DNA of 46,736 nt. Source: Planctomycetota bacterium. GTDB taxonomy: Bacteria > Planctomycetota > OFTM77. Shown here piece by piece: positions 15,274 through 23,385 of this stretch. Each line of letters begins with the position of its first letter. Within the stretch, counting starts at the first letter, position 1. Location: assembly GCA_029260795.1 (NCBI GenBank), contig JAJDCO010000062.1, forward strand, positions 1 to 46,736, read 5' to 3'. The notes below the pieces were generated by a model that was not told the DNA's origin, searched no databases, and worked only from the letters and a program-made list of their open reading frames with translations. Made by a program: the position numbers and the translations under genes.

Positions 15274-18090
15274 GTGCCCATCCTTCTGGTTGAGTCCGGC
15301 CCCGATCGCGGGAAGTCGATTCACGTCTCCGCGGGGGAGCTGTTCGTCGTCGGGCGGTCCACCGAGGCGAACTTGGCTCTGACGGACACGCTGATCGCGC
15401 CTGCCCACTTCAAGCTAAAGGGCGCCAAAGGCGCTTTCTATCTGCGCGATTGCCAATCGGGCAAGACCACCTTCGTCAACGACAACACCGTCGACCAAGT
15501 TCGGCTCGAGTTCGGCGACAAGATCCAAGTCGGAGAGACCATCCTCTCCTTCCTGGACGATCCCGCCGCCGGCCGGTCCCAAGACCCCCTGGTCGGCAAG
15601 ACCATCGACGGCAAGTACACCATCGCTGCCCATCTCGGACGCGGCGGCATGGGAACGGTCTACCGAGCCATGCAGCTCGGCCTGGAACGGGAGGTTGCCC
15701 TCAAGGTTCTCTCCCCGCAGCTGGTCAAGGACCGCGAGTTCGTCGATCTGTTCCAGCGTGAGGCCCAAGCGGCGGCCGCCCTGAACCACCCCAACATCAC
15801 TCAGGTCTACGACGTCGGTCGAGCAGACGATCTCTACTACTACTCGATGGAGTTCTTCCCGGGTGGCAGCCTCGAGGCCCGACTCGAGCGCGAGGGTCGC
15901 CTGCCCGTCGACACCGCCGTACGCATCGTGCTCGATGCCGCCCGCGGCCTGCAGTACGCCGAGAAGAAGGGCCTCGTTCACCGCGACATCAAGCCCGACA
16001 ACTTGATGGTCGATGGCGAAGGCAAGACCAAGATCGCCGACCTCGGCCTCGCCACTCGCCGCCAAGGAGGCAAGAAAGGGGGACGTGTCTTCGGCACCCC
16101 CCACTTCATCTCGCCCGAGCAGGCTCTCGGCAAAGAGGTCGACCACCGCTCGGACGTCTACTCCCTCGGCGCGACCTTCTATCGCCTCCTGACGGGACAC
16201 ACCCCCTTCCAGGGCGGTGACATCAAGGAGATCCTCCGCAAGCAGGTCAATGAGCCTTGCCCGTCGTTGAAGGACGAGCACCCCGACGTCCCGGAGTCCG
16301 TCGAGCGCATCGTGCATCGGATGATGCAGAAGGACCCCGAGAGGCGGTACGGCACCGCCGATGAGCTGATCGCGGATCTCGAAGCCGCTCGAAGTGGCAG
16401 CACTTCGGGCGGGGGCGCGAAGATCGCTGCCGGCATCATTGCCCTCTTGGTCCTGGCCGGCGGGGCCTACGCCCTCTTCGGAGGCGGTGGGGATCCCGAG
16501 AACGGGAAGAAGCCCGCGGTCGTTCAGCCCAAGGACCCCAAAGAGGACGACACGCCCAACCGGGATCGCGAGCTCGAGCAACAGCTCCGTGAGACGCGCG
16601 CCAAGGCGGCTTATCTCGAGCTCGGCTCCGAGCCGTCTGCGGCTCCGTTCGACGCCATCTTCCAGCAGTACCCGGAAACCGAGTACGGCAAGCTGGCCTC
16701 CGAACGCGCCGACGAGATTCGAGCCGCGGCCGCCGCGGCCGTCGAGGCAGAAGCGGCCGAGCGCGCTCATCTCGTCGAGCTGATGCAGACGCTCGAGTCC
16801 GACCTCCGGCCATTGCTCCAATCACACCAATACGCCCAGGCTCACTCGACGCTCGAAGGCTTCGTCGGCATTGAGGAGCTCGCCCAGAGCGAGGACCACG
16901 GCACGAAGATCGACGAGCTTCGGCGCCAGCTCCGCACCGAGGCCAACCTGCACTTCCAAGACATCCAAGAGCGCGCTCGACGGCTGCAGGTCGACAACGA
17001 CTTCGCCGCGACGCGCCAGATCATGAACGAGCTCGTCGATCGATACCGGATCGAAGGCACTCCGATCGATTATCTCGAGGACATCGTCGCCGAGGCTCTC
17101 ACCTTCAACACCGAGCTGACGAAGCTCGAGAACGCCTGGGTGGCGGCGCTCTACCAGGATGATCAGAAGGTCTTCACCGAGATCGGTCGCGATGCCTCCC
17201 TCTTGGAGAGCGTCCGAAAGCTCCGGCCGGCTGATGCGGCCAGCCGGCTGGAGGCACCGCTCGCCACCCTGAAGACCGATCTCTACCGCACCCGCCTCAC
17301 CCACATGCGCGATCGCTTGCAAGCGGACCAGCGAGTCCTCGACTCCTTCAAGAAAGCAGTGCGAGACAACACGCTGACTCGACGGGAGCTCGCCAACGAT
17401 CGCATCGAGGGAGAGATCGATTCGATCACGGGAGAGACGCTCGTCGTTCGCCGCCGGAATCGCCCCGAGGACGTGCCCCTCGCCGACTTCGACACCGCGG
17501 GTCGCATCGCCGACCTCTTGATCGATCGATGGAAGATCCCGGCCAATCTCCAAGCCGCCGCCGCAGGGCTCTTCGCGGATCTCGGTCTCGCCCACCTCGC
17601 ACTCAACGGTGACCCGGCGAGCCGTCGCCTCTTCGAGCAGGGCCTCGCCCTCGCCGGCCAGTCGGGTGATGCCGAGCGCGTTGCGCGCATCGGGGCCGAG
17701 CTGGCGGCTGCCGATCTCTACTTGCGCGGCAACGCCGCATACACGGAGCAGCGATACCAGCTCGCGATCGACCTGCTGGATGCGATTCCGACCGATCACC
17801 GGCAGACCGACGTCTACCTGTTTCTCTCCGATGGCTCCCAGCCGATCTACGGACCCGGCTCTTCGCCCACGGAGGAGCCTGTCAAGGACGACGACGAGTC
17901 GGGGGTCTCCAAAGACCCGGACTCGAACGGCGGCAAGTCGGAGGAGGACAACGGCGACGAGGGACGTGAGAATCCGCCCTCCGCCGCTGACGATTCCAAG
18001 AAGCCGGCGGGCAACGGACCGACGCCGAGCTCGGACGGGAAGCCCGATGACAATCGGAGCCTGCAGCGATCCACTAACGACAACCGTTGA
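15274..18090 (+). CDS. FHA-domain serine/threonine protein kinase, membrane-anchored
   Basis: 938 aa from a GTG start with GAGGAA upstream. Residues about 10-95 form an FHA domain (FVVGRSTEANLAL, then ATLIAPAHF-type core LIAPAHFKLKG), a phosphothreonine-binding module. Residues about 113-370 are a Hanks-type kinase: Gly loop LGRGGMGTVYRAM near 120, catalytic Lys in VALKVL, HRDIKPDN near 235, IADLGLA and FISPEQALG. A membrane helix (IAAGIIALLVLAGGAYALF) lies near 383-405. The outer part of about 530 residues is helical, with coiled-coil and TPR-like Ala/Glu-rich segments, and ends in a disordered acidic Ser/Pro tail. Known Planctomycetota-type kinases share the kinase-TM layout. N-terminal FHA suggests sensing or autophosphorylation-dependent partner binding. 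Confidence 0.93.
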   Translation: MPILLVESGPDRGKSIHVSAGELFVVGRSTEANLALTDTLIAPAHFKLKGAKGAFYLRDCQSGKTTFVNDNTVDQVRLEFGDKIQVGETILSFLDDPAAGRSQDPLVGKTIDGKYTIAAHLGRGGMGTVYRAMQLGLEREVALKVLSPQLVKDREFVDLFQREAQAAAALNHPNITQVYDVGRADDLYYYSMEFFPGGSLEARLEREGRLPVDTAVRIVLDAARGLQYAEKKGLVHRDIKPDNLMVDGEGKTKIADLGLATRRQGGKKGGRVFGTPHFISPEQALGKEVDHRSDVYSLGATFYRLLTGHTPFQGGDIKEILRKQVNEPCPSLKDEHPDVPESVERIVHRMMQKDPERRYGTADELIADLEAARSGSTSGGGAKIAAGIIALLVLAGGAYALFGGGGDPENGKKPAVVQPKDPKEDDTPNRDRELEQQLRETRAKAAYLELGSEPSAAPFDAIFQQYPETEYGKLASERADEIRAAAAAAVEAEAAERAHLVELMQTLESDLRPLLQSHQYAQAHSTLEGFVGIEELAQSEDHGTKIDELRRQLRTEANLHFQDIQERARRLQVDNDFAATRQIMNELVDRYRIEGTPIDYLEDIVAEALTFNTELTKLENAWVAALYQDDQKVFTEIGRDASLLESVRKLRPADAASRLEAPLATLKTDLYRTRLTHMRDRLQADQRVLDSFKKAVRDNTLTRRELANDRIEGEIDSITGETLVVRRRNRPEDVPLADFDTAGRIADLLIDRWKIPANLQAAAAGLFADLGLAHLALNGDPASRRLFEQGLALAGQSGDAERVARIGAELAAADLYLRGNAAYTEQRYQLAIDLLDAIPTDHRQTDVYLFLSDGSQPIYGPGSSPTEEPVKDDDESGVSKDPDSNGGKSEEDNGDEGRENPPSAADDSKKPAGNGPTPSSDGKPDDNRSLQRSTNDNR

Positions 18091-18094
18091 TTCG

Positions 18095-18424
18095 ATGGCG
18101 GCCGACGCGGAGCTCGAGCTCGACATTCGTGAGATCGAGGGCGGCGTCCGAATCGCAGTGCGCGCGCAGCCGGGCGCCAGCCGTCGTGGTGTCGTGGGAG
18201 CATTCCGTCGGGCGGTAAAAGTGGCCGTGCATGCCGCACCCGAGAAGGGGGCCGCCAACAAGGAGATCGTCGCCGTGCTCGCCAAGACCCTGGGCGTCTC
18301 TCGTTCGCGCGTTCGCCTGGTGTCCGGTGAGACCGCTCGCGACAAGGTCGTCGCCGTCGAAGATCTGTCGCTCCTCGAGGCGCGAGACCGCCTTCGACGC
18401 GCCCTTGCCGGAGAGAGTCCATGA
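18095..18424 (+). CDS. DUF167 (YggU-type) protein
   Basis: 109 aa from ATG at 18095, 4 bp after the kinase stop. The family core is complete: GGVRIAVRAQPGASRRGVVG, then VAVHAAPEKGAANKEIVAVL and RLVSGETARDKVVAVE. YggU/DUF167 proteins are small cytoplasmic proteins of unknown function, often encoded beside yggS and yggT; here the kinase gene separates it from the yggS-like gene. Its stop overlaps purN by ATGA, so translation is likely coupled. Confidence 0.92.
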   Translation: MAADAELELDIREIEGGVRIAVRAQPGASRRGVVGAFRRAVKVAVHAAPEKGAANKEIVAVLAKTLGVSRSRVRLVSGETARDKVVAVEDLSLLEARDRLRRALAGESP

Positions 18425-19047
18425 CGCGGCGTCTGAAGCTGGGAGTCCTGATCTCGGGAAGCGGTCGCACGCTCGAGAACTTCGTGATGCAGGCCAAGGC
18501 CGGTGCGCTCGATGCCGAGGTATCCGTCGTCATCTCGAGCCGACCGGGTGTCGGCGGCCTCGAGCGAGCCGAGCGCTTCGGGCTTCCGCATCTGACGATC
18601 TCCCGGCGAGCCTTTCCCGACATCGAGGAGTTCAGCGCCGCCTTGACGGAGTCGCTCCGGGCCCACGAGGTCGAGCTGGTCACGCTGGCCGGCTTTCTGT
18701 CCTTCTATCGCATTCCGAGCGAGCTCGAGGGCCGCGTGATGAACATCCACCCTTCGCTGCTCCCGGCCTTCGGCGGACCGGGCTGCTACGGTGATCGCGT
18801 CCATCAATCCGTGCTCGACGCGGGCGTGAAGGTCAGCGGATGCACGGTCCACTTCGCGAACAACGAGTACGACGCCGGTCCGATCATCCTCCAGCGCCCG
18901 GTGCCCGTGAAGTTCGAGGACGACGTGCACTCGCTGGCGGCGCGCGTCTTCGAAGAAGAAAGCGTCGCCTACCCGCGTGCCGTTCAGCTCTACGCGGAAG
19001 GTCGTTTGAAGATCGAAGGCTCGCGGGTTCGGGTCACCGACGCCTGA
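18421..19047 (+). CDS. purN: Phosphoribosylglycinamide formyltransferase
   Basis: Transfers formyl from 10-formyl-THF to GAR in purine synthesis. The GAR loop is LGVLISGSGRTLENFV, the active-site residues are Asn108 and His110 in VMNIHPSLLPAFGG, and Asp151 follows in NNEYDAGPIILQRPVPV. 208 aa is the standard length. The start ATG at 18421 overlaps the DUF167 stop (ATGA). It converges with the FG-GAP gene on the minus strand, 71 bp away. Confidence 0.95.
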   Translation: MTRRLKLGVLISGSGRTLENFVMQAKAGALDAEVSVVISSRPGVGGLERAERFGLPHLTISRRAFPDIEEFSAALTESLRAHEVELVTLAGFLSFYRIPSELEGRVMNIHPSLLPAFGGPGCYGDRVHQSVLDAGVKVSGCTVHFANNEYDAGPIILQRPVPVKFEDDVHSLAARVFEEESVAYPRAVQLYAEGRLKIEGSRVRVTDA

Positions 19048-19118
19048 TCGAGATCGACGCGGAGAGGAGGGTTCTCGGCGGCTCTCGAGGCAGTGAATCG
19101 AGCCGAGCCCTCACCACT

Positions 19119-20927
19119 TCAGCGAAGTGTATCGCCCGATTCACCGGGATGCTCGAGGACGACGAGCCCGGCCCGAACCTCCTGCCGCGTCGAGCGCTGA
19201 CCGTCCGCCCAGAGCACCTCGATCGACGAGACGGCAGCGTCCTGCCCCAAGCCAAAGATCAAGTCGGGTGCATGCATTGAGAGGAAGGATGCATCGGCTC
19301 CCCACCAGCGAAACTGCGGCCCCGCCGAGGTCCGCACCTCGACGCGGGCGCCGAAGCGAGCGGACGCCGGACCAGCGAGCCGGACGGTGAGGGAGCGATG
19401 CGAGGTCTCGGTATCGTTCCGAAGGAGGAGCGGACGGTTCCGATTGGTAGAGATGGCGAGATCGACATCGCCGTCGCCATCGTAGTCGGCGGCCGCCAGA
19501 CCGCGCCCGTCATGTTCCCGGCGCGTGGCCGTACCCGCGTGCGGAGCCAGGTCGTAGAAGCGGGTTCCGTCGTTCCAGAAGAGGAACATCTTGTCGGCGA
19601 TGAGCCGAGACGTGTCGCTAGGCCGCTCGAGGGTGCTTCCGTTCACGGCGACGATGTCGAGGCGCCCGTCCCGATCAAGATCGACCATCGCGGTGCCCCA
19701 CCCCACCATGTCGGTCGAGACCTCTCCGAGCCGGTACTTCCGTGTCTTGTCCCGAAACTCGAGCGCCCCCCCTGTGGTGACGACTGCTTGGTACAGCGCG
19801 TTCTCCTGGGCGATCCAATGCGTGATGAACATCTCGGGGCGCCCATCGGGGCCCCCGTCCTCAGCGCCCGCGAGGTCCCCGATCGACAGCCCCATCGATC
19901 CTCGGGGGTCTGCCGTGCCGGTCATGGCCGAGAGCTCGACGAACTGCAGCTCCCCCTCGAGGGCATCGTGTCCCAGGTTTCGGAAGAACCTGTTCTGAGA
20001 GACGTCATTGTTGACGTACAGGTCCAGCCATCCGTCTCCGTCCAGGTCGCAGAAGGTGGCTCCGAGACTGCGTCCCTCCGGATCGTCCACGCCGGCGGCG
20101 ACCGCGACGTCGGCGAAGGTGCCGTCCCCGCGATTGCGATACAGCCGGTTCGGCTGGGCGTTATAGGAGTTCGGATTGAGGGTGAAAGGAACACCCTCGA
20201 ACTGCGTTCCGGAATCGATGGCTCCCGCCTCCTCGAGCGTGAGGAAGTGAACGTAGTTGCACAAGTAGAGGTCCAGATCACCATCGCGGTCGAAGTCGCC
20301 CCACGCAACTCCCGTCGACCACAGCCCATCGGCGACTCCGGCCGATAGGGCGACATCCTCGAACGTGCCGTCGCCACGATTCCGAAACAGGCGGTTCGTT
20401 CCGTCGTTGGTGACGTAGAGATCGAGATGGCCGTCGCCATCGTAGTCGGCAAATGAGGCGCCCATCCCGAAGCCCACCGCATCGGCGACGCCGGCTGAAT
20501 CAGTCACGTCGGTGAAATCGCCGCCGTCGTTCCGAAACAGACGGTTGGCGCTTTCCTCCGATGGTCCGTCCGGGCCCGGGAAGTTGACCACGTAGAGATC
20601 GAAGTCGCCGTCCCCGTCGACGTCTCCCCAGGCGAGGCCCGAGCCCGAGTCCTCGGTCAGCAGTCGCCGACGAGCTCCGGGGCCATGCCGCATCTGGATG
20701 CCGAGTGACTCGGCGACCTCCACGAAACGGAGCTGAGGCGCCTCTTCGGGAAGCTCAGTGTGACGAAGCTCGCTCACCACGCTCCCTCGGGCGTCCGCGA
20801 AGTCCGTATTGCGCTGACGATCGACCCATAGGCCCAACGCCACCATCATGGCGATGACGAGACACGTCACTCCGATCGCCATCCAAATCTTCTGCCAACG
20901 GCGACTGATCCACCTGCGGCGCGTCAT
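19119..20927 (-). CDS. CRTAC1-like FG-GAP/ASPIC protein, membrane-anchored
   Basis: 602 aa from ATG with GGGAGG six bases upstream. One N-terminal membrane helix (IWMAIGVTCLVIAMMVALGLWV) is preceded by many Arg, so the protein probably faces the periplasm or outside with an uncleaved anchor. Then come six or so VCBS/FG-GAP units with Ca-binding DxDxDG loops (AWGDVDGDGDFDLYVVNF, SFADYDGDGHLDLYVTNDG, TFCDLDGDGWLDLYVNND) each followed by a LFRNRGDGTF segment. The C-terminal 80 residues are an ASPIC/UnbV module (FGARVEVRTSAGP, LIFGLGQDA, VLWADGQRS). It lies convergent with purN and upstream of the Rrf2 gene on the same strand. Function unknown; adhesion or scaffold roles are known for integrin-like FG-GAP proteins. 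Confidence 0.9.
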   Translation of the reverse strand: MTRRRWISRRWQKIWMAIGVTCLVIAMMVALGLWVDRQRNTDFADARGSVVSELRHTELPEEAPQLRFVEVAESLGIQMRHGPGARRRLLTEDSGSGLAWGDVDGDGDFDLYVVNFPGPDGPSEESANRLFRNDGGDFTDVTDSAGVADAVGFGMGASFADYDGDGHLDLYVTNDGTNRLFRNRGDGTFEDVALSAGVADGLWSTGVAWGDFDRDGDLDLYLCNYVHFLTLEEAGAIDSGTQFEGVPFTLNPNSYNAQPNRLYRNRGDGTFADVAVAAGVDDPEGRSLGATFCDLDGDGWLDLYVNNDVSQNRFFRNLGHDALEGELQFVELSAMTGTADPRGSMGLSIGDLAGAEDGGPDGRPEMFITHWIAQENALYQAVVTTGGALEFRDKTRKYRLGEVSTDMVGWGTAMVDLDRDGRLDIVAVNGSTLERPSDTSRLIADKMFLFWNDGTRFYDLAPHAGTATRREHDGRGLAAADYDGDGDVDLAISTNRNRPLLLRNDTETSHRSLTVRLAGPASARFGARVEVRTSAGPQFRWWGADASFLSMHAPDLIFGLGQDAAVSSIEVLWADGQRSTRQEVRAGLVVLEHPGESGDTLR

Positions 20928-21345
20928 CGCCAGCCTCCCGCCGAGACGCTCATTCCCTCGCCATTCGAAGGCTGTTCACCGAGGCGTTCGCGGCATGCTG
21001 GCACCACGAAGGCCGATAGAGTCGGGGGCGACATTCGAAAATCTCCGCTGCCTCGGGCACCGATCGGCAGGTGCGGGGCAGCCACTCAGGCCGATGCACC
21101 GGAACCGCTCCACAATACTACTCGACAGAGTCACTGAGTTGAGTGAAGCAAATGAGGGCCCTGGCGACACCACGAGGACATGCCCCTCAAACCCCGGAGC
21201 TTACACACCTTACGCGCAGCACTCCCGCGGTGAGCTTGGCGCGCCAAGTGTCCAGGGCCACGCAGATCGACGATTCGTGGAATCCGTTGGCCTCTCGGGC
21301 CCAACTCGGTGACTCCGCCCTGACCGCCCGGGGGAGGGTGACTCG
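20928..21345. other. Intergenic stretch without an evident feature
   Basis: 418 bp between the rrf2-type gene and the FG-GAP gene, both on the minus strand. I find no credible gene, RNA or repeat copy. It presumably holds the FG-GAP gene's promoter. Confidence 0.4.
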
Positions 21346-21774
21346 CTACTCGGAGCTGGGCTCGAAGTGGCGTCCCTGCCGAGTGAGCAGTGCCAAGGTC
21401 TGGCTCTCGAGCTTCTTTCGAATCATCGACCGGAGATCGTTGAAAACTTTCGTGACGAGGCAACCCTGACTCATCGGACAGTTCTCCGGATCATTCATGC
21501 AGCAGGTGAGCACGAGCGGTCCTTCGAGCGCCTCGACCACGTCGAGCAACGAGATCTCTTTGGGCTCGCGGGCGAGGGAGTAACCGCGGAGAGCACCTCG
21601 GTGCGATCGCACGAGACTGAAGCGCGAGAGTGTTTGGAAGACGTTCGAGAGGTAGTTTGCCGGCGCGTTCGTCGCCTGGGCCAGATCGGCCAGCAGGATC
21701 GGGTCCCCTCGGTGATTCCGCGCGAGATGGAGCATCGCACGGATGGCATATTCCGTGCCTCGATTGATCTGCAT
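21346..21774 (-). CDS. Rrf2-family transcriptional regulator with cluster-type cysteines
   Basis: 142 aa from ATG at 21774 with AGGAG six bases upstream. The winged helix shows MQINRGTEYAIRAMLHLARN, LADLAQATNAPANYLSNVFQ and LVRSHRGALRGYSLAREPKE-ISLLDVVEALEG, typical of IscR/NsrR/RsrR-like proteins. Cysteines at 91, 92, 99 and 105 (LTCCMNDPENCPMSQGC) match the Fe-S ligand region; the adjacent Cys pair is worth noting. Known relatives sense NO, iron-sulphur status or redox. It diverges from the porin/CRTAC1 operon, whose start region holds a palindrome overlapping TTGACT on both strands, so it probably controls that operon and itself. Confidence 0.92.
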   Translation of the reverse strand: MQINRGTEYAIRAMLHLARNHRGDPILLADLAQATNAPANYLSNVFQTLSRFSLVRSHRGALRGYSLAREPKEISLLDVVEALEGPLVLTCCMNDPENCPMSQGCLVTKVFNDLRSMIRKKLESQTLALLTRQGRHFEPSSE

Positions 21775-21875
21775 GGCGACTCCTGAGTCAGAACGTCGAC
21801 CGCGAGTATAGACTGCCGGCGGGAGACGGTGATGCAGGAAGCCGGAAAAGCGCCTCGCCCGGCCACCGGCCTCTC

Positions 21876-21911
21876 TCCTCGACATCCTCGACATCCTCGA
21901 CATCCTCGACA
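21876..21911. repeat. 9-bp tandem repeat (four copies)
   Basis: TCCTCGACA repeated four times without mismatch, between the Rrf2 gene start and the divergent palindrome. It lies in the leader of the Rrf2 gene (if transcribed from the palindrome) and could vary in copy number by slippage. Confidence 0.95.
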
Positions 21912-21916
21912 TAGTC

Positions 21917-21932
21917 AGTCAAGTGTTTGACT
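21917..21932. promoter_or_regulatory. Palindromic operator candidate with divergent TTGACT boxes
   Basis: AGTCAA-GTGT-TTGACT, perfect 6-bp arms. The right arm is a -35-like TTGACT for the plus-strand operon (17-nt spacer, weak -10 TAGTTG at 21950-21955) and the left arm gives TTGACT on the minus strand toward the Rrf2 gene. The position between a divergent Rrf2 regulator and its neighbour makes it a plausible Rrf2 site; the binding itself is inference. Confidence 0.5.
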
Positions 21933-22011
21933 TTAGTGGCCGATAACGATAGTTGAGGAAACGCCTCCCCCCGAGACAACGGCACGAACACCCTGAAGCT
22001 GGGCAGAATCG

Positions 22012-23385
22012 ATGAAACAGAACCCGATCTCGCCGCCCCCACCCTCCGGTGCCGGCGAGCGGCTCGACGCTCTGAAGTGGCTCGTGGGGCTGGCCGTCCT
22101 CATCGGGACGGTCAACGCGTGTCAGCCGATCTCACTCCCGCGGCACGCGCTCTCGCCTTCGCTCGCTGCTCGCCAGAGCGAGCCCGTCGCCCAGGACGAA
22201 CCGGACGAGCAGAGCTCGCCGTCCGAGTCCGCCTCTCAGGACGAGTTCGACTGGGGAGCGGTGGAGGGAGACGACGAGTCCGTGTCGGCAGCGGACGACG
22301 ACTCCGAATCTCCGGGGCGAACCTTCCTGTACAAGGAGATCGTCCTCTCGGGCTTCTACTCGCCCGACGGTGTCCGCAACGTCCCGCCAGGCGACGAGAG
22401 CCCAGACCACTTCGAGTTCAACCCGCGCCCACCCGGCAACTACCTCGGCCTCGACTTCGTGCACACGCTGACGGAGGAATCCTGGCTGAATCGCTCGGTC
22501 TTCCCGAATGGGCTTCCGCTGGGAGCCGTCGATCTCCATCCTCGCCTCGTCTTCGACCGGATGGAGCCCGAGGGCGATCCGCATCGCTTCAAGTTCGCGC
22601 CCCAAGACTTTTGGCTCCGCTTCGATCCCGGCGGCAGTGACCGATGGCGCTGGCGGCTCGGACAGTTCGTGATCCCCTACGGCGTGAACCCGACGCTGGC
22701 ACCGCGGCAGCGCTTCATCCTCCCGATCGAGGCGACGGACCTGGGCCTCAAGTGGGACTGGGGGACGGCGCTGAAGGGTCCGTTGGGCGACTACGACTGG
22801 GAGCTCGCCGCGACTGTGGGATCGGGGGAGGCGCTCCACTCGACGCACCTCTTCCAGAGCAACGACAAGACGAGCTACTTGGTGACCGGCCGGGTGGGTG
22901 CCCCCAACTACTGGGACTTCCAGTATGGCCTCTCCTTCTTGTACGGCGACCTCTCCACGATTCGCGGCGCCACCCAAGTCTTCGAACCCGCTCTCTCCCG
23001 CTGGAGAGCCGGACTCGATGCCTTCTACAAGGCCGGGACCTACTTGATGGCGGGCGCTCAGGTCACCTACGGGCAGGACGGATTCGCCGGTGACCAGCGG
23101 TTCCAGATGATTAGCCGAGGACGCCCGTCCGACGTCCTGGGCTACCGCGGGTGGGTGGACTGGGTCGTGCCCGCTCTGATCGATCTGCGCCTGAGCGCGC
23201 AGTTCGAGTCGATCCTCCGCGATCTCTCGGTCTCTCACTCGGACGACACGGCCCTCATCGCCGAAATCAGCTACTCGCTCACGACGGAGGTGTCCTTGAT
23301 GTTGGACTATCGCGTCGAGCTCAACCGCGCCATGGGAGGCGAAAACGATGCCTTTTACCTCACCTTCGTCTACTACGGTCTCTGA
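22012..23385 (+). CDS. Outer-membrane beta-barrel (porin-like) protein
   Basis: 457 aa. The N-terminus has a hydrophobic stretch WLVGLAVLIGTVNACQ; the Cys could make it a lipoprotein, or this is an ordinary signal with a long acidic, Ser/Asp-rich linker (residues 50-110) before the barrel. From residue 115 on there are alternating strands of aromatic and polar residues (FLYKEIVLSGFYSPDG, NYLGLDFVHTLT, WRWRLGQFVIPYGVNP, YLMAGAQVTYGQ, LRLSAQFESIL, EVSLMLDYRVELN), and the end FYLTFVYYGL is barrel-like. It resembles phosphate-selective/OprP-type or other porins in general layout, but no family is certain. First gene of the operon; its end overlaps the next start by 38 bp. Confidence 0.75.
   Translation: MKQNPISPPPPSGAGERLDALKWLVGLAVLIGTVNACQPISLPRHALSPSLAARQSEPVAQDEPDEQSSPSESASQDEFDWGAVEGDDESVSAADDDSESPGRTFLYKEIVLSGFYSPDGVRNVPPGDESPDHFEFNPRPPGNYLGLDFVHTLTEESWLNRSVFPNGLPLGAVDLHPRLVFDRMEPEGDPHRFKFAPQDFWLRFDPGGSDRWRWRLGQFVIPYGVNPTLAPRQRFILPIEATDLGLKWDWGTALKGPLGDYDWELAATVGSGEALHSTHLFQSNDKTSYLVTGRVGAPNYWDFQYGLSFLYGDLSTIRGATQVFEPALSRWRAGLDAFYKAGTYLMAGAQVTYGQDGFAGDQRFQMISRGRPSDVLGYRGWVDWVVPALIDLRLSAQFESILRDLSVSHSDDTALIAEISYSLTTEVSLMLDYRVELNRAMGGENDAFYLTFVYYGL

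Noticed and set aside
14152..15408. Upstream extension of the PQQ lipoprotein frame across the yggS-like gene
   Set aside because: The GGAGGAG before ATG at 14151 and the signal peptide immediately after it fix the start; the extension is antisense to the yggS-like gene.
16822..18930. 702-codon minus-strand open frame
   Set aside because: Antisense to the kinase C-terminus, DUF167 and purN, all recognisable; no support for the reverse product.
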